From Candidatus Aminicenantota bacterium (GTDB lineage Bacteria > Acidobacteriota > Aminicenantia > JAMOAD01), in the NCBI GenBank assembly GCA_027061995.1, contig JAMOUT010000018.1, positions 1 to 58,548 of the forward strand: DNA of 58,548 bases, read 5' to 3'. Position 1 is the stretch's first letter. Every line of letters begins with the position of its first letter. The notes below the pieces were generated by a model. That model saw only the letters and a program-made list of their open reading frames with translations, was not told the DNA's origin and did no database searches. The position numbers were made by a program, and so were the translations under genes. This document shows positions 26,508-36,189 of this stretch, one piece after another.

Positions 26508-29300
26508 ATGGAGGAAAAGAAGAAAATTATTTGTCCTTTATGCGGAACAGAAAACAGTGAAGATTCAAACTTTTGTGTAAAATGCGGATATGCTTTAAAA
26601 GATGATGATATCCCCACGATGCTATCAGATCAACGATTTTTTTCCAAGGGCGCTATACTTGACGGAAGATATGAGATTATAAGAACAATCGGAGAGGGTG
26701 GGATGGGGGTTGTCTTTTATGCAAAAGATAAAAAACTGAAGAAGGATGTTGCAATAAAAGCACTCTCTTTCACATTGATAAAAGATAGGGAATTTAAGGA
26801 TAGATTATTAAGAGAAGCGATAACTTTAGGTCAGATAGATCATCCGAATATCTGTAGTGTTTATGATGTGGTTATAAAAAAAGAGTATTCGTATATAGTT
26901 ATGCAGTTTATTGAGGGGGAAAATCTTGCGAAAATTCTGAAAAAAGGAAAGCTTCCAGTTGAGAAAGCCATAGATATAGGGATTCAGCTTGCCGAAGGTT
27001 TGAATGCCGCTCATAAGAAAGGGATTGTTCACAGAGATATCAAACCGTCAAATATAGTTATTTCAAAAGACGGTTATGTCAAAATACTTGATTTCGGTCT
27101 TGCGAAACCTTACCTTTATGAAGATGATGGAAACGATAGCAGTATGGATAATTATGAGATAACGAAAACAGGTATTATTGTCGGAACGGTTTCTTATATG
27201 TCTCCTGAACAAGCGGAAGGCGAGAAAGTCGATTATAGATCCGATATTTTTTCTTTGGGGATTATCCTTTATGAGATGTTTACGGGTAAAAAACCTTTTG
27301 AAGGTAGATCACATATCTCTGTTATGGCAAATATTATTAATGCTGAAGTTATTCCTCCGAGTAATATTGCTAAAAATGTTCCTTCGGGTGTGGATGATAT
27401 TATAATAAAAGCTTTGATGAAAAAACCTGATGAAAGATATCAGAATGCCGAGGAAATTAAAAAAGAACTTTTAAAAATCAGGGACGGAGAAAAGTTGAGA
27501 GAGAATGGAATCGGGAAAAAAAGGGATAAGGTGAAGGCAGGTTTAAGGAAAAGATTAACTTCGATAATAATTATTATTCTAATTCTGATGCTTGGTCTTT
27601 TATCACCCATTATTTTTAATCGTAAAAAACCTATGATTGTTGTTCTAAATGCAAAAGTTGACAATAATCTCAGTAAAATAGTGGGGGAGGAGGTTAGCTT
27701 TTTATTGGTAAAATCATTATCCCAATTTGAAAATCATGAAATAATGAATCAAAATTCATTTGATGATTTAAGAAAAAAATGGGGTGATAAAAAAAAGGCT
27801 GTTCAAAAAGAAAATGTAATCCTCTTTATTAAACCTGAAATTAAAAAGATAGGGGAGATGATTAATATTGATACACATCTTATCTATTCCGAGGAGGAGA
27901 AAATACTTACCATAAACGGGATAGGGAAAAAGAGTATTTTGGATTATCAGATAGATAATATAGTGGAGAGATTAAACAATAGTATTAATAAAAAAGGGAA
28001 GATAAAAGTTAGAAAAATATCGGAAATATTAACTTCTGATTGGGAGGCATTTGTTAATTTTTTTCACGGATACAAATTCTGGAAAAAACTTTATATATCG
28101 CAGGCGACCGAATTTTTTAAAAGAGGGTTGAAAAATGATAATAAATTCGCATTGTCATACTATTATTTAACCGAGATATCCATATTTAACGGAGATTATA
28201 TCTCTGCGAAAAAATATATTGATTTGGCAAATAAAAACCTGAAAAAACTTATTAACTATGATAAATATAAGATACTCGCTATGGAAGAAAATTTATCTCT
28301 TAATTTTGACAAACAGAGAGAGTATCTTAAGAAAATTATAAAAATCAAACCGAGAGATAAATTATCTTATTATGCTCTGGCCGAGTCATACTTTCATAGG
28401 GGAGAGGCAAAAAAAGCTTTGAAATATTATGCGAAAGTTTTAAACATTGATGCTGAATTTTCTCCCGCTTTAAATCATGCGGGATTTTGTTTTTCATATA
28501 TAGGTTATCATCTGAAAGCACTTGATTATCTTGAGAAATACAAAGAATTGAACGGGGGAGCAAACGCATATGATAGTCTTGGTGACGGTTATTTTTATCT
28601 CGGGGATTATCTGAATGCTCAAAATAATAAACTGACAGCTTTAAATATGGATCCTAATCTTGATTGGATTTATTATTCCCTCGGTTATATATATTTTATG
28701 GAGCATAAGTTTGATGAAGCGATTAGTGTTAATAAGAAGTATTTTAACAAATCCAAGATAAACAAATATAAAGCTCTTGCCATGGTTCAACTCTCTTTTT
28801 TTAATTATTTCGCCAATAATATGAAAGAGGCTGAACAATATATTAATGATGCCGAAAAAATGTATTCCATCAAAGAGATATATGGTTTTACCCCTGAAAT
28901 ATATTATTTCAAGGGGCTAATTAATCTTAAACAAGGGAAGATGAGAATAGCTAAGGATACACTTTTGGTGTTTGAAAAAATTATTAAAAAACATAATATT
29001 AATAAAAAAAGATTTTTTCCATTACTAAAATTTTATCTTTCTTTAAAGGCTCATATTCAATTCAATGAGAAAAATTATAAAGCTGCTTTTAATAGTATGG
29101 AAAAACTTTTGTCTATGAAGGAAAAACTCGGATATTGGAGCACTTTTTATAATTATCCCTATTTTGTAAATGATTATCTTGAATTATTAAAAAATAGAAA
29201 TAAAGAAAAAAAGTTTAATTATTGGTTAAAGGTTATAAATGATTACAATCCCTATTTTTGGGAAAAATTCAATAATATAAGGACTGATATGGACAAATGA
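26508..29300 (+). CDS. Membrane Ser/Thr protein kinase with zinc ribbon and TPR sensor
   Basis: A 930-aa multi-domain kinase. Residues 9-26 are a zinc ribbon (C9, C12, C23, C26). Kinase domain about 54-325: glycine loop IGEGGMGVVF, Lys84 in DVAIKAL, H175-R176-D177 with IKPSN, D195-F-G, SPEQAEGE and RSDIFSLGIILYEMFTGKKPF, so it should be active. A transmembrane span follows at about 350-372, then an extracytoplasmic part with tetratricopeptide-like repeats (about 510-880). This layout is common in bacteria with large eukaryote-like kinase sets. It precedes a pseudokinase-TonB protein by 37 bases, a likely partner or substrate. Confidence 0.92.
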   Translation: MEEKKKIICPLCGTENSEDSNFCVKCGYALKDDDIPTMLSDQRFFSKGAILDGRYEIIRTIGEGGMGVVFYAKDKKLKKDVAIKALSFTLIKDREFKDRLLREAITLGQIDHPNICSVYDVVIKKEYSYIVMQFIEGENLAKILKKGKLPVEKAIDIGIQLAEGLNAAHKKGIVHRDIKPSNIVISKDGYVKILDFGLAKPYLYEDDGNDSSMDNYEITKTGIIVGTVSYMSPEQAEGEKVDYRSDIFSLGIILYEMFTGKKPFEGRSHISVMANIINAEVIPPSNIAKNVPSGVDDIIIKALMKKPDERYQNAEEIKKELLKIRDGEKLRENGIGKKRDKVKAGLRKRLTSIIIIILILMLGLLSPIIFNRKKPMIVVLNAKVDNNLSKIVGEEVSFLLVKSLSQFENHEIMNQNSFDDLRKKWGDKKKAVQKENVILFIKPEIKKIGEMINIDTHLIYSEEEKILTINGIGKKSILDYQIDNIVERLNNSINKKGKIKVRKISEILTSDWEAFVNFFHGYKFWKKLYISQATEFFKRGLKNDNKFALSYYYLTEISIFNGDYISAKKYIDLANKNLKKLINYDKYKILAMEENLSLNFDKQREYLKKIIKIKPRDKLSYYALAESYFHRGEAKKALKYYAKVLNIDAEFSPALNHAGFCFSYIGYHLKALDYLEKYKELNGGANAYDSLGDGYFYLGDYLNAQNNKLTALNMDPNLDWIYYSLGYIYFMEHKFDEAISVNKKYFNKSKINKYKALAMVQLSFFNYFANNMKEAEQYINDAEKMYSIKEIYGFTPEIYYFKGLINLKQGKMRIAKDTLLVFEKIIKKHNINKKRFFPLLKFYLSLKAHIQFNEKNYKAAFNSMEKLLSMKEKLGYWSTFYNYPYFVNDYLELLKNRNKEKKFNYWLKVINDYNPYFWEKFNNIRTDMDK

Positions 29301-29337
29301 TTGATATTTTGATATAAAATAATTTGTGAGGTGAAAA

Positions 29338-31191
29338 ATGGAAGGAAAAAGGTTTGGTAATCTTTATTTTACAAAAAAAATAAGAGAAGTTTATCTTGGA
29401 GAGGAATTCAGAACTATCGAGATTGAGAATGATAGTTTTAAAGAATTTAAAAAAGCATTGGTTTTATCAAAAGAGATTAGGATTTCTATGGATGAGTTAA
29501 AATCGTATTTCAGATTATTTCGGAAAAAGAATATCAAGAATGTTATTACGAGTGATACGATAGAATTTATACAGGGAAGACCCGTTATACTGTCTGAATA
29601 TCAAAAAGCGAAAACACTAACCGAAGTTGTTGAGCAAGGTAAAAAAATAAATAATCCGGTTTCACTTGATAATGCTTTGCATATTTTTATGACTATTTTT
29701 GATCTTGCTTTATCTTTTAAAAATGAGTTTTCCAATGATGGACAAAAAGTCTATTTTCTCCCTGTTCCCGATGATATCATAATAGATGAAGAGGGGGCTA
29801 TCTTTTATCAATATCCTTTATGTAATATATTGTTAGGTAAAGATAAGGGGGTTGAAAAACTTCTTTATAATAAATTTCCGCATTTAATGAAAGATAAGGG
29901 AAAAATCGAGTTAAAAAAAGAGATTTATTGGTTTACTTCTCTTTTTTATTGCATGATAACAGGTGAGAAATTACCTTCCGAAATTAAGGTGGATACAACC
30001 TATATAGCTTCTAAAAAATTATTAAATCCGTATCAATCGTATAGGAATATACCGGAATTTATAGTTCCTATTATTGACAAAGGGATAAACGGAGATTATA
30101 AATCATTAGCCCAGATGTGGAAAGATTATGAAGAGATAATAATGGACGGGGATATAACCCCTTCAACTTTTAATCTTGCATTTTATTATAATTCACTCTT
30201 TAAAGAGGAGAGAAAAATTGAAGAAAGTGAGATGGAAAAAGAGAAAAACGGGGAAATCCCTCAAGATACATTTTTATTGGAAAAGGAAAAAACTGAAAAA
30301 ATGGAAAAAGAGATTTTTTCGGTTATGGATGAAATTGAGGACAAAACAGGGGCTAATAAAGGGCTTATTCTTGGTATAGTCGGGATAGTGGCCATAGTTG
30401 TTTTACTTGCCATTCTTATTCCTAAATTTATTAATAAACGGCAACCGGTGGTTCAGCAACAAAAAGTTGATATTAATAAGATAACTAAACAGATAGAACA
30501 AAAACTGTCCGAGAAGTATGATGAGCAGATAAAACAGATGAAAGAGGAATTTCAACAAAAGTTATCTCAGGCCAAAGATGAAGAAAAGAGAAAAGCTTTG
30601 ATAGCGGAACAAAAGAGGAGAATAGCCGCTATTAACAGGCAGAGAAAACAGGAGACGCAACAGACACTCGCACAAGTTACGAAAAAGATAAATACTCAAC
30701 AATCAGTGAAAGAACAGCAATCCGTAAAAAAAGAACCTGCGAAAACCGATAATAAAGAAACGGATACGGACAATACATTAATCGTAAGAGAACAAAAGAA
30801 ACCTTCCGAACAAATTAAGTCTGAAGAGAACAAAATCAAAGAGGTGGAACCTGTGAAAAAGGAGACACCGAAGCCAAAAAAACCCATAGTCAGAGAGGGG
30901 GATATAGTTCCGATTACGGAGCTTGATAAACCCTTACAAATTCTTAAAAATCCTGTCCCGAGATTAACTTATACTGAGACAAAACTCGGTGCCGTTAGGC
31001 TTATCATGCAGGTTCTTGTTAATACTAAAGGAAGAGCGGAAAAATTCAGAATTTTGAGGATTATTCCTAAAATAGCCGGTCTTGATGCAAGGATGAAAAA
31101 AGTTATTAAGGATTGGAAATTTTCAATACCTACTAAAAATGGGATTAAAGTTAAAACATGGAGAACAATTTCTATGCTTATCAAAAAATAA
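29338..31191 (+). CDS. Pseudokinase-like domain fused to TM, coiled coil and TonB C-terminal domain
   Basis: A 617-aa protein. The first 285 or so residues align in layout with the neighbouring kinase but lack its motifs: there is no glycine loop and no HRD (the position reads VPDDIIIDEEG), no DFG, while EIYWFTSLFYCMITGEKLP corresponds to DIFSLGIILYEMFTGKKP. A TM span (about 342-362) is followed by a Lys/Glu/Gln coiled coil (about 370-445), a Pro/Lys linker, and a C-terminal domain (about 520-615; GAVRLIMQVLVNTKGRAEKF, DWKFSIPT) resembling TonB_C. SD is GTGAGGTG. It could couple kinase signalling to an outer-membrane component. Confidence 0.7.
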   Translation: MEGKRFGNLYFTKKIREVYLGEEFRTIEIENDSFKEFKKALVLSKEIRISMDELKSYFRLFRKKNIKNVITSDTIEFIQGRPVILSEYQKAKTLTEVVEQGKKINNPVSLDNALHIFMTIFDLALSFKNEFSNDGQKVYFLPVPDDIIIDEEGAIFYQYPLCNILLGKDKGVEKLLYNKFPHLMKDKGKIELKKEIYWFTSLFYCMITGEKLPSEIKVDTTYIASKKLLNPYQSYRNIPEFIVPIIDKGINGDYKSLAQMWKDYEEIIMDGDITPSTFNLAFYYNSLFKEERKIEESEMEKEKNGEIPQDTFLLEKEKTEKMEKEIFSVMDEIEDKTGANKGLILGIVGIVAIVVLLAILIPKFINKRQPVVQQQKVDINKITKQIEQKLSEKYDEQIKQMKEEFQQKLSQAKDEEKRKALIAEQKRRIAAINRQRKQETQQTLAQVTKKINTQQSVKEQQSVKKEPAKTDNKETDTDNTLIVREQKKPSEQIKSEENKIKEVEPVKKETPKPKKPIVREGDIVPITELDKPLQILKNPVPRLTYTETKLGAVRLIMQVLVNTKGRAEKFRILRIIPKIAGLDARMKKVIKDWKFSIPTKNGIKVKTWRTISMLIKK

Positions 31192-31218
31192 ACAAAAATC
31201 ACAAAGGAGTTATTTATA

Positions 31219-32199
31219 ATGAAACAGACGAAAATAATATCCACAGGCTCTTATTTACCCGAGAAAGTTTTAACGAATTTTGATCTTGAAAAGATCGTTG
31301 ATACCACGGATGAATGGATTACCACAAGAACAGGTATTAAAGAGAGACATCTTGCTGCTGAAAATGAGGCAACATCCGATTTGGTTATTAAGGCGGCTAA
31401 GATAGCTCTCGAAAGAGCTAACCTTGAGGCAAAGGATTTAGACGGCATTATAGTTGCAACTATTACACCCGATAATACATACCCTTCAACAGCATGCTGG
31501 GTTGAAAAAGGGTTAGGAATTAAGGGGATTCCCGTTTTTGATGTATCCGCCGCATGCACAGGTTTTGTTTATGCTCTTGCAATTGCTGATTCCTTGATAA
31601 AAACCGGGACAATGAAAAGAATACTTGTCGCGGGAGCTGAAACCCTAACTAAGTTTACTAATTGGGAAGATAGAAGCACTTGTGTTTTATTTGGTGATGG
31701 AGCCGGAGTTGTAATCCTTGAAGAAAGTGATGATGAATCCGGTATATTAAGCACTTTTTGGGGAGCCGACGGAAACCTCGGTGAGCTGTTAATACAACCT
31801 GCAGGAGGTTCCAAGATGCCACCCACGGAAGAGACCGTTAAAAATAAATTGCATACGGTTCATATGGAAGGTAATAAGGTTTTCAGATGGGCTGTCAGAT
31901 ATATGCAGGAAGCCGCTGAAAAAGCCCTTGAAAAAGCCGGTTTGACCGGTGAGGATATTGATCTTTTTATCCCTCATCAAGCTAATCTCAGAATTATAGA
32001 GCAGACTGTGAAATATGCTAAAATTGATCCTAAGAAAACATATATAGTTATAGACAAAATAGCGAATATATCAGCGGGAACAATTCCCATTGCTCTTGAT
32101 ATGGCAGTCAATGAAGGGAAAATTAAAAAAGGAGATATTCTTCTTTTCGCAGCTTTCGGAGGAGGTTTTACTTGGGGAGCCGCAACTCTTAGGTGGTAA
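31219..32199 (+). CDS. fabH: 3-oxoacyl-ACP synthase III
   Basis: Initiates fatty acid synthesis by condensing acyl-CoA with malonyl-ACP. The 326-aa protein has the complete triad: Cys113 in DVSAACTGF, His253 in PHQAN and Asn283 in ANISAG; DEWITTRTGIKERH at 31-44 is characteristic. ATG is preceded by AAAGGAG. It lies 27 bases after the pseudokinase gene and before folP, not in a fab cluster. Confidence 0.95.
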   Translation: MKQTKIISTGSYLPEKVLTNFDLEKIVDTTDEWITTRTGIKERHLAAENEATSDLVIKAAKIALERANLEAKDLDGIIVATITPDNTYPSTACWVEKGLGIKGIPVFDVSAACTGFVYALAIADSLIKTGTMKRILVAGAETLTKFTNWEDRSTCVLFGDGAGVVILEESDDESGILSTFWGADGNLGELLIQPAGGSKMPPTEETVKNKLHTVHMEGNKVFRWAVRYMQEAAEKALEKAGLTGEDIDLFIPHQANLRIIEQTVKYAKIDPKKTYIVIDKIANISAGTIPIALDMAVNEGKIKKGDILLFAAFGGGFTWGAATLRW

Positions 32200-32232
32200 A
32201 AGATATTATAATAATATTTTTGATTTAAGATA

Positions 32233-33045
32233 ATGAATACTAATAATTCCGATATACTTATAATGGGTATATTAAATGTAACCCCGGATTCATTTTCCGA
32301 CGGCGGAAAATATCTTAATACGGACAAAGCGGTGGAGAGAGCTTTAAACATGAAGAATGAAGGAGCCGATATAATTGATATAGGTGGTGAGAGCACCAGA
32401 CCTTTTGCCGACCCTGTGTCTCTAACAGAAGAGTTGGAGAGAGTGGTTCCCGTTATAGAAAGAATAAGGGAAAAAAGTGATATAAAAATTTCAATTGATA
32501 CATATAAATCTAAGGTAGCTGAAGAAGCTATAAAAGCGGGAGCTGATATTGTAAATGATATTAGCGGGACGACATTTGACAAAAGGATGAAAGAGGTTGT
32601 TAAAAAATATGATAAACCTATTATTATTATGCATATAAAGGGAACCCCTAAGAATATGCAGATTAATCCCGAATATAATGATTTAATAGGTGAGATAAAA
32701 AGATTCTTAATTGATCGAAAAAAAGAGTTGAATGAGTTCGGGATAGGGGATGATAAAATAATAATAGATCCGGGGATAGGTTTCGGTAAAAAAATGGAAC
32801 AAAATTATATTATTATTAACAGACTTAAAGAGTTTAAATCAATAGGTTTGCCTATACTTATAGGAGCATCCCGGAAATCTTTTCTCGGAAAACCATTCGA
32901 TTATTCCATTGACGAAAGGGAGGAGGGAACATGTGTTTCTTCCGTCATATCCATTATTAATGGAGTTAGTATTTTAAGGGTTCATAATATTGTTTCAACA
33001 AAAAGGGTGATTAATACCATGAAGATGTTTAAGAGGTATGAATGA
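32233..33045 (+). CDS. folP: Dihydropteroate synthase
   Basis: Joins p-aminobenzoate to dihydropterin pyrophosphate in folate synthesis. The 270-aa TIM barrel has MGILNVTPDSFSDGG near the N-terminus, IDIGGESTRPF, SIDTYKSKVAEEAI, GADIVNDISG, IIDPGIGFGKK and GASRKSFLG, all diagnostic. The stop overlaps the lptB start by four bases. No clear SD precedes the ATG, which lies 33 bases after fabH. Confidence 0.95.
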   Translation: MNTNNSDILIMGILNVTPDSFSDGGKYLNTDKAVERALNMKNEGADIIDIGGESTRPFADPVSLTEELERVVPVIERIREKSDIKISIDTYKSKVAEEAIKAGADIVNDISGTTFDKRMKEVVKKYDKPIIIMHIKGTPKNMQINPEYNDLIGEIKRFLIDRKKELNEFGIGDDKIIIDPGIGFGKKMEQNYIIINRLKEFKSIGLPILIGASRKSFLGKPFDYSIDEREEGTCVSSVISIINGVSILRVHNIVSTKRVINTMKMFKRYE

Positions 33046-33761
33046 GTTTAAAAACTGACAATCTTAAAAAAATATACGGGAGTCGTGAAGTTGTCAAAGG
33101 GATGAATATTGAGATTAATAAAGGGGAGATAGTTGCACTTTTGGGGAAAAACGGAGCGGGAAAAACCACAACTTTCAAAATGATTCTCGGGGTTGTCAGA
33201 CCGGATTCGGGAGATATCCTGTTTGAAGATAGTGTTATAACGAGACTTCCGCCTGATAAAAGGGCGAGGACAGGGATTACATATCTGCCTCAGGAACCAT
33301 CCGTATTTAAAAAAGCGAGTGTTGCCGATAATTTCAGGATTATTATGGAAGAGATAGGATATGGTAAGGAAACTGCGGAAAAGAGGATTGATGATCTTTT
33401 AAAAGAATTTGATATAGAGAATCTTAAAGATTCAATGGCATATACTTTGTCAGGCGGGGAAAGAAGAAGAGTTGAGATTGCAAGAGCTCTTATTATTGAT
33501 CCTCATTATTTTCTTCTTGACGAACCTTTTTCAGGGGTTGATCCTTTAACAATAGTGGAACTCCAAAAATTGATTAAATATCTGAGTTCAAGAGAGATAG
33601 GGATTCTTATTTCGGATCATAATGTGCATGATACATTTGATATTGCAAATAGGGTTTATATAATTGAGGATGGGGTTGTTATTGCGGAGGGGCTTCCCGA
33701 AGAGATGGCTTATAATTCTCTTGCGAAAGAAAAATTTCTTGGTAAGGATTTTATCTTTTAA
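33042..33761 (+). CDS. lptB: LPS export ABC transporter ATPase
   Basis: A 239-aa cytoplasmic ATPase. Walker A GKNGAGKTT at 35-43, Q-loop LPQEPSVFKK, signature LSGGERRRVEIAR, Walker B FLLDEPFSGVDP, and the H-loop SDHNVHDT. The VFKKASVADN segment after the Q-loop and the SGVDPLTI D-loop are those of LptB, which powers lipopolysaccharide extraction through LptFG. The other lpt genes are not in the window. This is one of the best markers of an LPS outer membrane here. Confidence 0.92.
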   Translation: MSLKTDNLKKIYGSREVVKGMNIEINKGEIVALLGKNGAGKTTTFKMILGVVRPDSGDILFEDSVITRLPPDKRARTGITYLPQEPSVFKKASVADNFRIIMEEIGYGKETAEKRIDDLLKEFDIENLKDSMAYTLSGGERRRVEIARALIIDPHYFLLDEPFSGVDPLTIVELQKLIKYLSSREIGILISDHNVHDTFDIANRVYIIEDGVVIAEGLPEEMAYNSLAKEKFLGKDFIF

Positions 33762-33790
33762 TTTAACATGATAAATAGAGGAGTTTTTTT

Positions 33791-35821
33791 ATGAAAAAAA
33801 TCACTTTCTTGATTTTTCTCTCTATGTTGATAGTTATAGGTGTAAATTTTATGTTTTCTTGCACTGTTGGCGTGGCTTCGGGAAAAGCTACCTTGGACGG
33901 AAGACCATTGCTTTGGAAAAACAGAGATTCTTCGGGATTTGAGAATTATGTCCAATATTTTATAAGTAATGGTTATAATTTTCTCGGCTTGTTTAGCAGA
34001 GGAATTCCATCTTCGATGTATGGGGGGATGAATGAGAGAGGATTTGCCATAATGAATTCAGTTGCTTATGATAAAGGGAAGACAGGGGGATTTGATAATG
34101 GACGATTGATGAAGAGAGCTCTTGAAGAATGCGGAAGCGTGAGTGAATTTGAGTTATTGTTAAAAAAAGTGATGGGAAAATATGATCTCGCAGCGAATTT
34201 CGGAGTTATTGACTCACAGGGGCGTGCGGTCATCTATGAGACTTCCTCAAATTCATATGAAAAATATGATGCTGCTAAAACAAAAGATGGGTATATATTA
34301 AGAACGAATTTTTCCATCTCCGGTGGTGGAAAAGTGGGAATAAGAAGGTTTGTGCGAGAAAAGGAGATATTCGAGAAAAAATTATCAAATAAAAAACTTA
34401 CGGTGAATTTTCTTTTAAAAAAGGTTTTCAGAGATATAAAAGATGAAAGCGGAACAATTTTTAATTATGATAAAGGTTATTCAGCGGGTGATAAAAGATT
34501 CTATAATACGAAAAATTCCATATGCAGACCATATTCTGTATCAGGCATGGTTTTCAGAGGGGTAAAACCCGATGAACCGGAATATTTGTCAACCTTTTAT
34601 ATAATACTCGGCAACCCTTTAACGGGAAGTGTTTTACCTCTATGGGTTGCTGCCGGTGATGTCCCCGAGATTGTCGGCAGGTATAAAAATTCTCTGTTGA
34701 ATTTTGAGCAAATGAAAATTTATCATTATATATATCCTCATGATAAAGAATATACTCTTGATGTTTCATATCTTGCAGGTGAGAGATCCCCAAACCTTAT
34801 AAGAAAATTATTTTCTCTTGAAAATAGCATAATCGGTGAGAGTGAACAAGCTCTTAAAAGTTGGCGAAAATCTTTTCCCGGAGAAAAAGCGATTTCAGCT
34901 TTTCAAAATTATCTTGCTGAAAAGCTTTATTCTAATTATAGAAAAATAAACAAAGAACTTTACTATTTAAATAAATTTAGAAACATAAATATTAAACCCG
35001 CACTAAAAATTAATAAAAACATAATCTCAAATATATTATCCGATGGAAAAAAACTCTATTTTATTAGTTCCGATAATAGATTAAATATTTTTAACACGGG
35101 AAATCGGAAGATAAAAAGGATTAAATTAGGGTTTAAAACCGGTAAGCATTTGCTTATGGAAAAAGGGTTTGATAATACCTTACTTTTATTACAAGAGAAT
35201 AAACTGATAAAAATCACTCCTCCTTTATATAAAAAGATGAAAATCATCGGATTGTCCGATTTCCATGGTTATGACAGATATCTGAAAAACAATAAAACAA
35301 GCTTTTTTATCAGGGTTAGAAATAATCTTTTGGTTGGTGTTCCCGAAAAACATATTATTATTAATATTGATATATCAAAAAAAAGAATTACAAAAAAAGC
35401 CGGTAAATACGGATTTTCCGGATTCAGAGACGGGACAAGCTCGTTATCACTTTTGAAAACCCCCTATTCCGCTTTTAAGAATAATAAAGATGAACTGATT
35501 TTTAGCGATAAGGGCAATAATTCTATAAGATGTTTAACTCAAGCGGGGGTTGTTTTTACTATTGTCGGCAAAGGGAGAAGAGGGGTTGAGTCGGGATGGA
35601 AACACGAGGTTCAAATTGATGAACCGATGCAAATAATCGAGAATGAGGAGGGAGATATTTTTCTAATTACAAATATCGGATTAAGGATAATTGATAAAGA
35701 ATATTTCTCTTTTTTATTAATTAAGAATAACAAGTTTAAGAATTATAATCTTGTATATTTAAATGGTAAAATTCATATTTATGATAATTTGAAAAAAATA
35801 TTAGAAAGATTGAATATGTAA
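33791..35821 (+). CDS. Exported Ntn-hydrolase (C45/linear amide hydrolase-like) with extra C-terminal region
   Basis: A 676-aa protein. Residues 1-23 form a signal peptide that ends exactly before Cys24 (CTVGVASGKATLDGRPLLWKN), the expected N-terminal nucleophile of the choloylglycine/acyltransferase (Ntn) group; the RDSSGFEN and GGMNERGFAIMNS segments fit as well. The hydrolase part extends to about 330. The last 270 residues have recurring strand-like pieces (LYFISSDNRLNIFNTG, TLLLLQENKLIKI, DEPMQIIENEEGDIFLITNIG) suggestive of an NHL-like beta-propeller. Likely cleaves an amide bond outside the cytoplasm; substrate unknown. SD is GAGGAG. Confidence 0.7.
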   Translation: MKKITFLIFLSMLIVIGVNFMFSCTVGVASGKATLDGRPLLWKNRDSSGFENYVQYFISNGYNFLGLFSRGIPSSMYGGMNERGFAIMNSVAYDKGKTGGFDNGRLMKRALEECGSVSEFELLLKKVMGKYDLAANFGVIDSQGRAVIYETSSNSYEKYDAAKTKDGYILRTNFSISGGGKVGIRRFVREKEIFEKKLSNKKLTVNFLLKKVFRDIKDESGTIFNYDKGYSAGDKRFYNTKNSICRPYSVSGMVFRGVKPDEPEYLSTFYIILGNPLTGSVLPLWVAAGDVPEIVGRYKNSLLNFEQMKIYHYIYPHDKEYTLDVSYLAGERSPNLIRKLFSLENSIIGESEQALKSWRKSFPGEKAISAFQNYLAEKLYSNYRKINKELYYLNKFRNINIKPALKINKNIISNILSDGKKLYFISSDNRLNIFNTGNRKIKRIKLGFKTGKHLLMEKGFDNTLLLLQENKLIKITPPLYKKMKIIGLSDFHGYDRYLKNNKTSFFIRVRNNLLVGVPEKHIIINIDISKKRITKKAGKYGFSGFRDGTSSLSLLKTPYSAFKNNKDELIFSDKGNNSIRCLTQAGVVFTIVGKGRRGVESGWKHEVQIDEPMQIIENEEGDIFLITNIGLRIIDKEYFSFLLIKNNKFKNYNLVYLNGKIHIYDNLKKILERLNM

Positions 35822-36043
35822 TAAGACATTCAACTTATAAAAGTTACAAAAACATTGGCTTATCACTCTTTTTTCCATGTGAGAGATTAAAACTTCCATG
35901 TTCAAAGGATTACCCTTGGCACTCTTCTGTTTCCCTCCTCGCTCCTTTTTACTCTGTTTTCTCTTTTTTATCATTTAGGTTTGTTCTGTGGGGATGGGAT
36001 AAGGCCTATCTGTCGGTTTGATTGTTTTTTGACGAATAAGGTA

Positions 36044-36075
36044 TTGACAAAAAATAACAGATTGTTTAATATAAT
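36044..36075 (+). promoter_or_regulatory. tRNA-Leu (and probably sucCD) promoter
   Basis: TTGACA at 36044-36049, then TAATAT at 36067-36072 (17-bp spacing) overlapping TATAAT at 36070-36075 (20-bp). The preceding GGTATTGACAAAAA is shared with the tRNA-Gln promoter. No separate promoter is seen between the tRNA and sucC. Confidence 0.6.
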
Positions 36076-36083
36076 ACCTGTTT

Positions 36084-36167
36084 GCCGAAGTGGTGGAATT
36101 GGAAGACGCGTCGGACTCAAAATCCGATGAGGTTCGCCTCGTGTGGGTTCGAGTCCCACCTTCGGCA
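36084..36167 (+). tRNA. tRNA-Leu (anticodon CAA)
   Basis: Class II tRNA with long variable arm (TGAGGTTCGCCTCG). Acceptor GCCGAAG with CTTCGGC, anticodon arm TCGGA-CTCAAAA-TCCGA giving CAA, T-loop TTCGAGT, discriminator A at 36167. CCA not encoded. The 3' end is only 22 bases before the sucC ATG, so read-through into sucCD is likely. Confidence 0.94.
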
Positions 36168-36189
36168 TATTTTATAACAAGGAGACAAA

